NCBI GenBank assembly: GCA_030146295.1
Contig: JASLCD010000075.1
Coordinates: forward strand, 1 to 25,488
Source of the DNA: Chryseobacterium sp.
GTDB lineage: Bacteria; Bacteroidota; Bacteroidia; Flavobacteriales; Weeksellaceae
DNA length: 25,488 nt
Direction: 5' to 3'
The stretch's first letter is position 1. Each line of letters begins with the position of its first letter. A model generated the notes under the pieces. That model searched no databases. It had not been told where the DNA came from and was given only the letters and a program-made list of their open reading frames with translations. This document shows positions 15,602-23,341 of this stretch, one piece after another. Position numbers and translations under genes: made by a program.

Positions 15602-16207
15602 ATGAAATCGAAAATTCCGGGTATCTTAATTTTTTCCAGACTGATTATTGGGTTTATCATCATTTCTTTAAGTGTAATTAAAATCGAAAACTATAAGATT
15701 ATTACTGTTATTCTGTTATCAACCGGATTATTGACGGATATTTTTGACGGAATTATCGCCAGACATCTGAATGTTTCCACACAAAAACTCCGACGTTTGG
15801 ATTCTACGGTTGATCAGATATTTTTCATATCAGTAGGAGTTGCTGTTTATATAATGTGTCCGGAGTTTTTTGAAACAAACGCTTTCAAAATAATCATTCT
15901 TGTAGGAGCCGAAGCTCTTATCTATCTGGTAAGCTTTTTGAAATTCCGAAAGGAAGTAGCGACGCATTCTATTGGTGCCAAGATCTGGACTTTACTACTT
16001 TTTGGAACATTGATTCAAGTCATTTTACAATGTCAGTCTGTCATTCTGTTCAACCTTTGTTTTTGGGTTGGTTTGCTTACCCGAGCAGAGATTATAGCTA
16101 TTCTTTTCATATTGAAAGCCTGGACGAATGATGTGCCTTCCATTTTTCATTCCATACAACTGAGAAAAGGGAAAACGATTAAGAAAAATAAATTGTTCAA
16201 TAGTTGA
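15602..16207 (+). CDS. CDP-alcohol phosphatidyltransferase family protein
   Basis: A membrane enzyme family that joins a CDP-activated lipid to an alcohol, such as glycerol phosphate, in phospholipid synthesis. The 201-aa product shows several hydrophobic helices (about residues 5-25, 30-45, 70-85, 95-110, 125-170) and the motif DIFDGIIARHLNVSTQKLRR followed by LDSTVD. This fits D-x2-DG-x2-AR-x8-G-x3-D-x3-D with all four metal-binding Asp present (46, 49, 67, 71) but Leu63 in place of the conserved Gly. I start at the ATG at 15602; earlier in-frame codons would lie inside ada. It follows ada by 61 nt. Its substrate cannot be told, and a link with alkylation repair is not evident. Confidence 0.82.
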   Translation: MKSKIPGILIFSRLIIGFIIISLSVIKIENYKIITVILLSTGLLTDIFDGIIARHLNVSTQKLRRLDSTVDQIFFISVGVAVYIMCPEFFETNAFKIIILVGAEALIYLVSFLKFRKEVATHSIGAKIWTLLLFGTLIQVILQCQSVILFNLCFWVGLLTRAEIIAILFILKAWTNDVPSIFHSIQLRKGKTIKKNKLFNS

Positions 16208-16335
16208 TCATTCACTTTTTAAAAGGAATTGGTTAAAAAACACCTTCATAGAAGAATATCGGTAAAACAAAATTTAACGAAGTTTGGGAAAGCTATTTCG
16301 TTTTGATTTTTGTAATTTTAAGCAAAAATTTGCAC

Positions 16336-16938
16336 GTGAAAAAGTTAATAATAGCAGTTTGCATTTCAGTTTCAGCATTCAGTTTTGCTCAGGATTACTC
16401 TGTACCGGCCGCAAGTCCGCGTCAGAAGGTTGAGCAGCAGTTTTCTATGTCCAAAATCTCTATCGACTATGGAAGACCAGGAGTGAAAGGACGTAAGATC
16501 TTCGGAGAATTGGTTCCTTATGGCCAGGTTTGGAGAGCCGGTGCTAACTCATCTACAAAAATCACTTTCGGACAGGCCGTTAATTTTGGTGGGAAAACAG
16601 TTCCTGCAGGAACTTACGGGTTATTCATTGTTCCTTCAGAAAAAGAATGGAAAGTGATCCTTAATAAAGATTTCCAACAATGGGGAGCTTACACTTACGA
16701 TCCGAAACAGGATGTGGTAGATGTTACCGTACCGGTAAATACATTGACAGACAAACAAGAATGGTTTGAAATCACTTTGAATCCTACAGATGAAAACACA
16801 GGAAACCTTGTTATCAAATGGGATATGGCTCAGGCTGAAGTTCCATTGAAGCCATCCAAATTAGACACTGTAATCAAGATTTCTGACAAGCTGAAAGAAA
16901 TCAAGAAAATAGAATCAGATTCTACTAAAAAGAGCTAA
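16336..16938 (+). CDS. DUF2911 domain secreted protein
   Basis: The 200-aa product matches DUF2911, a domain of unknown function common in Bacteroidota, by the sequence ISIDYGRPGVKGRKIFG, VPYGQVWRAGAN, TYGLFIVPSEKEWKVILNK and QWGAY. It is secreted: taking GTG at 16336 as start gives a clean signal peptide (VKKLIIAVCISVSAFSFAQ, first residue read as Met). The in-frame TTG at 16303 would put an unlikely MIFVILSKNLH before it. The C-terminal tail is Lys/Glu-rich and helical. The gene opens a tight operon: the acetyltransferase starts 3 nt after its stop codon. Role unknown; a periplasmic beta-sandwich is the usual view of the domain. Confidence 0.92.
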   Translation: MKKLIIAVCISVSAFSFAQDYSVPAASPRQKVEQQFSMSKISIDYGRPGVKGRKIFGELVPYGQVWRAGANSSTKITFGQAVNFGGKTVPAGTYGLFIVPSEKEWKVILNKDFQQWGAYTYDPKQDVVDVTVPVNTLTDKQEWFEITLNPTDENTGNLVIKWDMAQAEVPLKPSKLDTVIKISDKLKEIKKIESDSTKKS

Positions 16939-16941
16939 ATA

Positions 16942-17469
16942 ATGAATTTTTCTGTTCAGCCCGTTTTAGAGAATGAAGAATTTCAATTGATCCCCTTACA
17001 GCAAGGGGATTTTGAATCTTTATATGAAGTGGCTTCTGATCCTAAAGTCTGGGAACAACACCCCAACAAAGATCGTTACAAGAGAGAAGTTTTTGAAAAC
17101 TTTTTTACAGGAGCTATGGAGAGTAAAGGTGCTTTCAAAATTATGGAGAAAGCTACGGGAGATGTATTGGGAAGCAGTCGTTATTATGATTTTGATGAAG
17201 GGGACAATCATATTTTTGTCGGGTATACTTTCTATGGGACAAAATCATGGGGTAAAGGCATCAATCCTCAGGTTAAAAAGCTTATGCTGGATTATATCTT
17301 TCAGTTTGTAGATAAAGTTCATTTTCATATCGGAAAAGAAAACTTCCGTTCACAGAAAGCTTTGGAAAGACTGGGTGGAAAAAAGATTGCTGAAGAAGAA
17401 GTTGCCTATTTTGCAGAACCTACGAGAACCAATTTCGTATATGAAATCACAAAAGAAGACTGGATATGA
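16942..17469 (+). CDS. GNAT-family N-acetyltransferase (RimJ/RimL-like)
   Basis: The 175-aa product is an acetyl-CoA-dependent N-acyltransferase of the GNAT fold in the style of ribosomal-protein or small-molecule acetyltransferases. FQLIPLQQGDFESLYEVASDPKVWEQHP is the usual N-terminal strand and helix pair. GDVLGSSRYYDFDEGDNHIFVGYTF is the central strand, SWGKGINPQVKKLMLDYIF covers the acetyl-CoA pyrophosphate loop, and KENFRSQKALERLGGKK is the typical helix. The substrate is unknown. It begins 3 nt after the DUF2911 gene and its last bases overlap the cupin start (ATGA, 17466-17469), so all three are probably made from one message. Confidence 0.92.
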   Translation: MNFSVQPVLENEEFQLIPLQQGDFESLYEVASDPKVWEQHPNKDRYKREVFENFFTGAMESKGAFKIMEKATGDVLGSSRYYDFDEGDNHIFVGYTFYGTKSWGKGINPQVKKLMLDYIFQFVDKVHFHIGKENFRSQKALERLGGKKIAEEEVAYFAEPTRTNFVYEITKEDWI

Positions 17470-17828
17470 AAAAATATAAAATTCAACACTCCCCATTTGT
17501 AGTTCCTACCACAGACGGGAAACTGATTGAGGAGCACTGGGGAAATTCTACAGGAAACTCCAATGTCTCAATTGCTCATATGGTAGCACCCCCGGATTGG
17601 ACTGAACCTCACCAGACACCAGAGTTTGACGAGTTTACCTATATCATCTCAGGAAAAAAACAATTTGAAATTGATGGCGAAACCGTTACGCTGGAAAAAG
17701 GACAGAGTATCCTTATTGAAAAAGGAGCGAGAATCCGTTACAGCAATCCGTTTTCTGAGCCTTGCGAATACCTCGCAATTTGTCTTCCAGCATTTTCCAT
17801 GGAACTTGTGCACAGGGAAGAGCAATAA
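17466..17828 (+). CDS. Cupin-domain protein
   Basis: A 120-aa single-domain cupin. The two cupin motifs are visible: EPHQTPEFDEFTYIISGKKQFEIDG (motif 1, with the His and Glu metal ligands partly kept) and a shorter motif 2 around LIEKGARIRYSNPFSEPCEYLAICLPA, where the ligand His is replaced. Metal binding is therefore uncertain, and the activity (isomerase, dioxygenase, ligand binding) cannot be assigned. The start overlaps the acetyltransferase stop by 4 nt, and a terminator follows 28 nt after the end, closing the operon. Confidence 0.9.
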   Translation: MKKYKIQHSPFVVPTTDGKLIEEHWGNSTGNSNVSIAHMVAPPDWTEPHQTPEFDEFTYIISGKKQFEIDGETVTLEKGQSILIEKGARIRYSNPFSEPCEYLAICLPAFSMELVHREEQ

Positions 17829-17856
17829 GCGGATCCACAGCATCATTAAAAAATAT

Positions 17857-17897
17857 AAAAAAGCAAATTTGTACAACAGCAGATTTGCTTTTTTTTT
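17857..17897 (+). terminator. Terminator of the DUF2911-GNAT-cupin operon
   Basis: AAAAAAGCAAAT (17857-17868) pairs with ATTTGCTTTTTT (17883-17894) around a 14-nt loop, with a T-run. It is the close relative of the hairpin at 9745-9780. Confidence 0.92.
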
Positions 17898-18042
17898 GAA
17901 TATTTCTAAAATGAAAGATAACCGGATCATAGTGAGTGCTTTGAGTTGAAATTTTGGAGTTATTTTTTTATTAATGCCTGCTGATGCTACAGTTTATCAT
18001 AGTTTTTGCTGCCTTTTATGCTGATTATTTTAATTTATTTTG

Positions 18043-18050
18043 TAAGTTCG
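18043..18050 (+). promoter_or_regulatory. Possible -7 element of the PEGA-like lipoprotein gene
   Basis: TAAGTTCG differs from TAnnTTTG at one base and ends 29 nt before the ATG. The rest of the 17898-18079 gap is AT-rich with no other structure seen. Confidence 0.35.
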
Positions 18051-18079
18051 CGGGCTTAAAAAAATGAACTAATTAATTT

Positions 18080-18460
18080 ATGAAAAACAAATTATCAGTT
18101 GTACTGGCGCTGGCAGTTGCGCTTTCTACTACTTCATGTGCTACGATCTTTACCGGAACTCAGGATTCAATAGCTTTTTCTTCAAGTCCTGAAGGAGCAA
18201 AAGTATTTCACAAAGGAATAGAAAAATGTACAACACCCTGTACTGCTAAAATCCAAAGATCTTTGAGTAAGCAGATGGTGACATTTGAAAAAGAAGGATT
18301 TGAGAAGAAAGAAGTAAAACTGACCAAAAACTTTAATGCGGTAACTTTACTGAATATTATTCTGGGAGGAGCTATAGGAGTAGGAATTGATGCTGCAACA
18401 GGATCGCTGACCAAATATTCTCCAAAAAAATATGATGTTGAACTGGAAGCTAAACCATAG
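18080..18460 (+). CDS. PEGA-like lipoprotein
   Basis: The 126-aa product starts with a lipoprotein signal ending STTSC (Cys20), so it is lipid-anchored in the envelope. A PEGA-like segment follows: IAFSSSPEGAKVFHKGIEKCTTPCTAKIQ and VTFEKEGFEKKEVKL, the pattern of a small beta domain that often binds surface polymer or partner proteins. A pair of Cys (CTTPC) could form a disulphide. Near the C-terminus lies a glycine-rich hydrophobic stretch (LLNIILGGAIGVGIDAATG), which looks like a membrane-inserting glycine zipper, and the tail KYSPKKYDVEL is charged. It has its own upstream region and ends at a shared bidirectional terminator. Function unknown. Confidence 0.85.
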   Translation: MKNKLSVVLALAVALSTTSCATIFTGTQDSIAFSSSPEGAKVFHKGIEKCTTPCTAKIQRSLSKQMVTFEKEGFEKKEVKLTKNFNAVTLLNIILGGAIGVGIDAATGSLTKYSPKKYDVELEAKP

Positions 18461-18479
18461 CCGACTCAGGTAAAAAAAT

Positions 18480-18517
18480 AAAAGGCAAATTTGCAGCTCA
18501 GCGAATTTGCCTTTTTT
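18480..18517. terminator. Bidirectional terminator between convergent genes
   Basis: AAAAGGCAAATTTGC (18480-18494) pairs with GCGAATTTGCCTTTT (18501-18515) around AGCTCA. A-run before and T-run after serve both the PEGA-like gene and the response-regulator gene ending at 18519. It belongs to the same hairpin family as 9745-9780 and 17857-17894. Confidence 0.9.
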
Positions 18518-18518
18518 A

Positions 18519-19274
18519 TTACTTAAGCCTTTTTATAATCCGGAGAAATTCATCTTTTTTTCTCTGTGATACCTGTAAAGACGTTTCATCGCTCATGATG
18601 ATATAGCCGCCCCGTCCGCGGATATACTTTTCAACGTGCTGAAGGTTGATGAGGTGCTGATGATGAATACGGACAAAACCCTGCTCCTTTAACGTTTCTT
18701 CAAAATAGGCAAGGGTATGGGAAACCATCATTTTCTTTCCTCCTTTGAAGTAGAGAGAGGTATAATTATCATCAGCCTGAAGACGTACAATATCCATGGT
18801 ATGAACATACACAAGACCTTCCAGGGTGGGAAGAGCTATTTTAGTCTGCTCAACCGGAGTTTTAAGATGATGAAGCAGGGCAGACAACTGCTGAATTTTG
18901 TTCTTCTCTTCTAAAAGTTTGGCCACCCGGTTTACAGTAATGATCAGCTCATGAATAACAATAGGCTTGAGAAGATAATCTACCGCATGGTGCTTGAATG
19001 CCTGTACAGCGTATTGATCATAGGCAGTAACAAATACCGTATAGAAATTAATATCCGATATCTTTTCAAATAGTTTAAAACCATTTTCCACAGGCATATT
19101 GACATCCAGAAATACCAGTTCCGGAGACGCTTCTCTGATGATATCTGCAGCTCCGTTTACAGAATCTGCTTCCCCAACGATTTCAACATCCGGGCAATAT
19201 TTGGATAAGAAACGGAGAAGGGTTTCGCGGGATTCCTGCTCATCGTCCACAACAATAGATTTTATTCTGCTCAT
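18519..19274 (-). CDS. LytTR-family response regulator
   Basis: The 251-aa product has an N-terminal receiver domain (residues 1-120) with the acidic pair Asp10/Asp11, phosphoacceptor Asp57 in LVFLDVNMP, Thr83 and Lys103 in DYLLKP. After a short helical linker comes a LytTR DNA-binding domain (about 145-250): VYVHTMDIVRLQADDNYTSLY, MMVSHTLAYFEETL, FVRIHHQHLINLQHVEKYIRG. It should bind direct-repeat sites of the LytTR type; targets are not visible here. The start codon overlaps the stop of the sensor kinase gene by 4 nt (19271-19274), so it is translated with its partner. All phosphorylation residues are intact. Confidence 0.95.
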   Translation of the reverse strand: MSRIKSIVVDDEQESRETLLRFLSKYCPDVEIVGEADSVNGAADIIREASPELVFLDVNMPVENGFKLFEKISDINFYTVFVTAYDQYAVQAFKHHAVDYLLKPIVIHELIITVNRVAKLLEEKNKIQQLSALLHHLKTPVEQTKIALPTLEGLVYVHTMDIVRLQADDNYTSLYFKGGKKMMVSHTLAYFEETLKEQGFVRIHHQHLINLQHVEKYIRGRGGYIIMSDETSLQVSQRKKDEFLRIIKRLK

Positions 19275-22153
19275 AGGAAAGGGGTGTTTTTTATGGTTAT
19301 TCTGACAATAGTTCCTTGTAAATCGGGATGTATACTTTTTTTATCGGTGATCTCGGTAGAAATAGAAGTTCCATAGAGTTCATTGATGGCAGAAATTCTT
19401 CCGGCAGTAATTTTCAGCCCCATAGATTTATAATCATCCGGTCTGCTGTCAAATTCCCGGGCTTTTTCAAATCCTACACCGTTATCCTCCACGATACATA
19501 TGATGGAATCTTCACTCCGGCTGCAGGATATCCTGAGAACTCCTCCTGTTTTCAAATGTCTTAATCCGTGGCTGATGGAATTTTCAGTATAGATCTGAAG
19601 AAGCATGGTCGGGATTTTTAACTGTTCCAGCCCCGGCTCTACAGAAATTTGGTAGGTGAAGTGATTTTTAAAGCGCATCTGCTCCAGATCTATATACGTT
19701 TTCAGCATAGACATTTCCTGCTCAATAGTATTCCAGTGTTCTTTCGAATGGGTGAGGGTTTTCCGTATCAGATCTGAAAACGCTGCCATATAATAATTGG
19801 CACTCAGTTCATCCTCTTTGCTGTAGTAATTCTGGATGGCATTCAGCACATTGAAGATAAAATGCGGGTTGATCTGGGCACGGAGCGCCTGCATTTCAAG
19901 TTCAGCAATCATTTTTTTTCTTTCTGTTTTCTCTGCTTCTTTTTTTCTGATAATATTGACCCGGTGTCTGTAGAGTATGATCATAAAAAGGAGAAGTAAC
20001 AGCAACATGCCTCCCACAAACCAAAACTCTTCCCAGAAAGGAGGTTTTACCACAATAGCCAGTACTGCGGGTGTCGTATTCCAGCTGTTATTTTTTCCGG
20101 ATGCCCAGATGTTCAGAAGGTAATTGCCAGGTTTCAGAGCACCCAGATTTAAGGTGCTTTCATCCGTAACTACCGTATCATTCTCTGCTCCGGACAGAAG
20201 GTATTTATACTTAATATCCTTTTCATCCAGATAAGAAATAGCAGTATAGGAAATCTGAGCATTATTCTGATTATAGTTCAGACTGATTTTCTGTGGATAA
20301 TAAACTGTGCTGTCTTTAAAAGAAGCCTTTAGAAAATAGACTTTATAAGGCTGGCTTTTGCTGACCTGATCCTGATTGATGACAATAATTCCTTTTGAAG
20401 TCGCAAGAAAAGCCTTCCCCTCACCAAATGTGATATTGTTGATCATATGGCTTGGAACTCCGTCAGCAGCCGAAAAGTGATAAATAGAGTAGTGCATATG
20501 GTCGTCAAAAGTAATCCTTGATAACCCCTTGTCTGTATTGATCCACAATCTCTCCTTCTCGTCTATATATGCTTTTTCGCAAATATTACTGATAAGCCCA
20601 TTCGTTGTATTCAACTTAATGATTCTGTGTCCATCACGAATAAAAATTCCATCAGAATGAGTACTGATGATAAGTCTGCCTTTGAGGAAGTTCAAAGAAG
20701 TGATGCGGTTTTTACCTAAAGAAGGATCGTGAATGAATTTTTTTAAAGAGGAATTATAATAAAATAAACCCTGCACTGTTCCCAGCCAGTAGATCCCTTT
20801 TTCATCAATAGCAGTTGCCGGTGCAGCTACAGTGGTGGTACCCAACTCCGGCAATTTGGTGAATTTCTTTTCTTTAAGATCATAAATAAGCTGATTCTTT
20901 TTTTCATTGCTGGTTTGGCTTATCAATACCGTATTATTTCTGACAGATGCTGATTTTTGAGAAAATTCAAGAATTTTTGTGTATTGATTTCCGGTCAGGC
21001 TGCATTGGTATAAGCCTTTATCTGTTCCGGCGAAAAAGGTGTTATTATCAAGAGGTGAAATATATCTGAGTCTGTTCCATTGTCCGTCGCCCAGCGTATA
21101 TAATGGTTTGAAACTGTTTTTGTCTCTTATCATAATAGTACTGTTGCTATATCCTGCCAAGAGTTCTCCTTTTGGCAGATATTTTACTATCAACACATTA
21201 TTATCTATCAGCCCGTCAGCTGTAGTATAAATTAGTGTTTTGTTGGCAGGCTGCATATAGACACCTTCATTGGTAGGATACCAGCTATTACCTTGCTTGT
21301 CTATAAAACTGCTGTAACTTACAATACCTTTTATGGCAATGTATTTGGGGTTTTGACCTGTTTCCTGATCAGGATTATATTCCAGAATTCCGCTTGTGGT
21401 GCAACTCCATATTTTCCCATTTTTGCTTATCGTAAGATCAATGATATTGCTGGGCATTTCAATTTTTTTGACTATCGGCTTATTTCCCTTAAATACAACA
21501 TCATATAAGATATTAAGGTGTCTTGTATAAAGATGACCTTTGAAATAGAAACATGTTCTTACCGCTTTTTCTTTAAATGTATGAACGATTGTTGCTCCCG
21601 GGTAATTCTTCCTTATGATTCTCTTTGTTGATACATAGTAATCTTTTCCCTGATCAGAAAAATGTAAGTAAGGAGATTGTGCTATACTGTCTTTGGGATT
21701 GGAAATGCTGTTTTTACCTATGATATATTTTTTGTACCGATCAGAATTCAGATCCCATCTTGGAACAATATCATAAAAGCTGATTCCCCTTTTTTCCATG
21801 AGACGGCATAGTTTATCATTCTGTACAGAATATACTTTTCCATTATAAATATAAGTAGGGCTTCCGTTATAGGTACTTACCCATAATCGCTGCCAGGAGT
21901 CTTCCCATGCCTGAAAAGTTTCGTTGTCCGGAAGTCCGTGATTACTGGTGATCGTCTCAAAATGATGCCCGTCAAACCTGGAAATTCCCCAGCTGGTACA
22001 GCACCAGATAAACCCTTTGCTATCCTGATACACAGAGTATACCGTATTACTGGGTAACCCGTCACTTAAGCTATAGTGACGAAGTTGCGGCTTCTGACTG
22101 TACATCAGGAGGCTATGAAACAGCAGGAATAATATGAGACGGTAATGATACAT
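19271..22153 (-). CDS. Ligand-binding sensor histidine kinase (reg_prop, LytS-type)
   Basis: The 960-aa product starts with a signal peptide (residues 1-19). A large periplasmic sensor follows, built from reg_prop beta-propeller repeats (DGLPSNTVYSVYQDSKGFIW, ERLWINTDKGLSRI and similar) and ending in a Y_Y_Y-type beta-sandwich. One membrane span lies at about 710-728. The cytoplasmic part is a His_kinase-type domain with phosphoacceptor His764 in NPHFIFN and an ATPase domain with N-box TENSISHG (about 856) and G1 box DNGVG (890-894). It is like the sensor half of hybrid systems for glycans, but the regulator is a separate LytTR protein encoded just downstream with a 4-nt overlap. The ligand is unknown. 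The gene is divergent from a T9SS cargo gene 226 nt away. Confidence 0.93.
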   Translation of the reverse strand: MYHYRLILFLLFHSLLMYSQKPQLRHYSLSDGLPSNTVYSVYQDSKGFIWCCTSWGISRFDGHHFETITSNHGLPDNETFQAWEDSWQRLWVSTYNGSPTYIYNGKVYSVQNDKLCRLMEKRGISFYDIVPRWDLNSDRYKKYIIGKNSISNPKDSIAQSPYLHFSDQGKDYYVSTKRIIRKNYPGATIVHTFKEKAVRTCFYFKGHLYTRHLNILYDVVFKGNKPIVKKIEMPSNIIDLTISKNGKIWSCTTSGILEYNPDQETGQNPKYIAIKGIVSYSSFIDKQGNSWYPTNEGVYMQPANKTLIYTTADGLIDNNVLIVKYLPKGELLAGYSNSTIMIRDKNSFKPLYTLGDGQWNRLRYISPLDNNTFFAGTDKGLYQCSLTGNQYTKILEFSQKSASVRNNTVLISQTSNEKKNQLIYDLKEKKFTKLPELGTTTVAAPATAIDEKGIYWLGTVQGLFYYNSSLKKFIHDPSLGKNRITSLNFLKGRLIISTHSDGIFIRDGHRIIKLNTTNGLISNICEKAYIDEKERLWINTDKGLSRITFDDHMHYSIYHFSAADGVPSHMINNITFGEGKAFLATSKGIIVINQDQVSKSQPYKVYFLKASFKDSTVYYPQKISLNYNQNNAQISYTAISYLDEKDIKYKYLLSGAENDTVVTDESTLNLGALKPGNYLLNIWASGKNNSWNTTPAVLAIVVKPPFWEEFWFVGGMLLLLLLFMIILYRHRVNIIRKKEAEKTERKKMIAELEMQALRAQINPHFIFNVLNAIQNYYSKEDELSANYYMAAFSDLIRKTLTHSKEHWNTIEQEMSMLKTYIDLEQMRFKNHFTYQISVEPGLEQLKIPTMLLQIYTENSISHGLRHLKTGGVLRISCSRSEDSIICIVEDNGVGFEKAREFDSRPDDYKSMGLKITAGRISAINELYGTSISTEITDKKSIHPDLQGTIVRITIKNTPFL

Positions 22154-22334
22154 AGTTTTCAGGCTAATATAGAAAAATCTCCAGAATGAGAAATACCCGG
22201 ATGTGTCATCTTTACAGCTCTTTGTCTCAGTAAAAGGATCAGAATACTCGTCTGGGATTTTTTCCTGCTCACTTGCTCATTAGTTCTTTTTATTTCTTTA
22301 AAAAAGAGACAACTTGTACCTGTTTATCGGTAAC

Positions 22335-22365
22335 GGCGTCCCGTGATAAGAAAGAACGCCATCAC
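22335..22365 (+). other. Interleaved short inverted repeats in the T9SS-protein leader
   Basis: GGCGT (22335-22339) is complementary to ACGCC (22356-22360), and GTGAT (22343-22347) to ATCAC (22361-22365). The pairs interleave, so they form alternative hairpins rather than one fold. The start codon is 14 nt further on. This could be chance. Confidence 0.25.
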
Positions 22366-22379
22366 AAAAATATTATCTT

Positions 22380-23255
22380 ATGAAAAAAACTTTAACTAAG
22401 ATCTTTCGATCATCAGATTCATTATTAAAAAGAAGAAAAACAAACCTTCTTATTTTTGCTGCTTTATTTTGCAGCACATTTTTAAGCGCACAGTTTGTTC
22501 CCATCGAGCCATCTGGTACAAAAGTAACAATAACCAGACAGACTGTGGGGTCTACTTTACCCGGACATGTACCTTCACCTGCATTATTGGAAATTAAGTC
22601 AGGTTCACTAAAAGAATCTTTTTCGTTTTCTCAAAATAAAGTTCTAGGTGCAGATCCAAAGTATATTTACACATTTCCAGAATTATTTTCTGTTGTTGGG
22701 CAACCTCCTGTAATCCGAACATTTAAAGTTTCTTTTTCTATTCCAGGACTGGCTAGTCTTTATTATCCAGTTCCAACGGCCATTGGAGGTTCTACAACCA
22801 TTATTCCCGGGTGTTGGACACCTGAGATGGATCGCGGATTATTTTATTATATAGGCCAGACTGGAAGCTACGGATACGGAGTAACTCTTACCCGGACTGC
22901 TTCTACGGAATACCTTCTTCAGTGTACCAAATTTCTTTGCCACATCTGTGATCCTTGTCCGCCAATAATTCCAACAGTAAGTAAATCAGCTAATACGAAT
23001 CAGAGCAAAACGAAAATTTATCCAAATCCAACCAGTGGATTTTCAGAGCTTGAGTACACTGCTTCAGGAAGAGAAACGATTACTGTAATGGTTACAGATA
23101 TTGCAGGTAAAACTTTATATGGATATAAGACAGATATTGAGTCAGGAGTTAATAAACTGCCTATAGATCTTCAAAAAGGATTGCCGGGAACTTACTATGT
23201 GAACTGGCAATCCAGTAGCGGAAATGCCGGTTCTTTACCCATCATAAAAAAATAA
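22380..23255 (+). CDS. T9SS type A sorting-domain protein with Cys cluster
   Basis: The 291-aa product has an unusually long charged N-terminus before the hydrophobic segment of its signal peptide (NLLIFAALFCSTFLSAQ, about residues 22-38). The middle part (40-200) is beta-rich and unrecognised, and holds Cys145 and a C-x4-C-x2-C-x2-C cluster at 182, 187, 190 and 193, next to a Pro-rich turn. From about 212 comes a standard type A sorting domain (IYPNPTSGFSELEY, VTDIAGKTLYGY, GTYYVNW), so the protein is exported through the type IX system and attached or released at the cell surface. The gene stands alone: divergent from the sensor kinase, with a terminator 29 nt after the stop codon. Its function is unknown; the Cys cluster could bind metal or form disulphides. 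Confidence 0.88.
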   Translation: MKKTLTKIFRSSDSLLKRRKTNLLIFAALFCSTFLSAQFVPIEPSGTKVTITRQTVGSTLPGHVPSPALLEIKSGSLKESFSFSQNKVLGADPKYIYTFPELFSVVGQPPVIRTFKVSFSIPGLASLYYPVPTAIGGSTTIIPGCWTPEMDRGLFYYIGQTGSYGYGVTLTRTASTEYLLQCTKFLCHICDPCPPIIPTVSKSANTNQSKTKIYPNPTSGFSELEYTASGRETITVMVTDIAGKTLYGYKTDIESGVNKLPIDLQKGLPGTYYVNWQSSSGNAGSLPIIKK

Positions 23256-23284
23256 TCTTGTGGATAAAAACTAATATTGATGAG

Positions 23285-23309
23285 AAAAGCGCACCAAGGT
23301 GCGCTTTTG
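23285..23309. terminator. Bidirectional terminator between convergent genes
   Basis: AAAAGCGCACC (23285-23295) and GGTGCGCTTTT (23298-23308) form a perfect stem with a tight loop, A-run before and T-run after. It serves the T9SS-protein gene and the - strand hydrolase gene ending at 23342. Confidence 0.9.
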
Positions 23310-23341
23310 CTATTTTGATTCTTCAGAGGGAGGAGCTGAAA

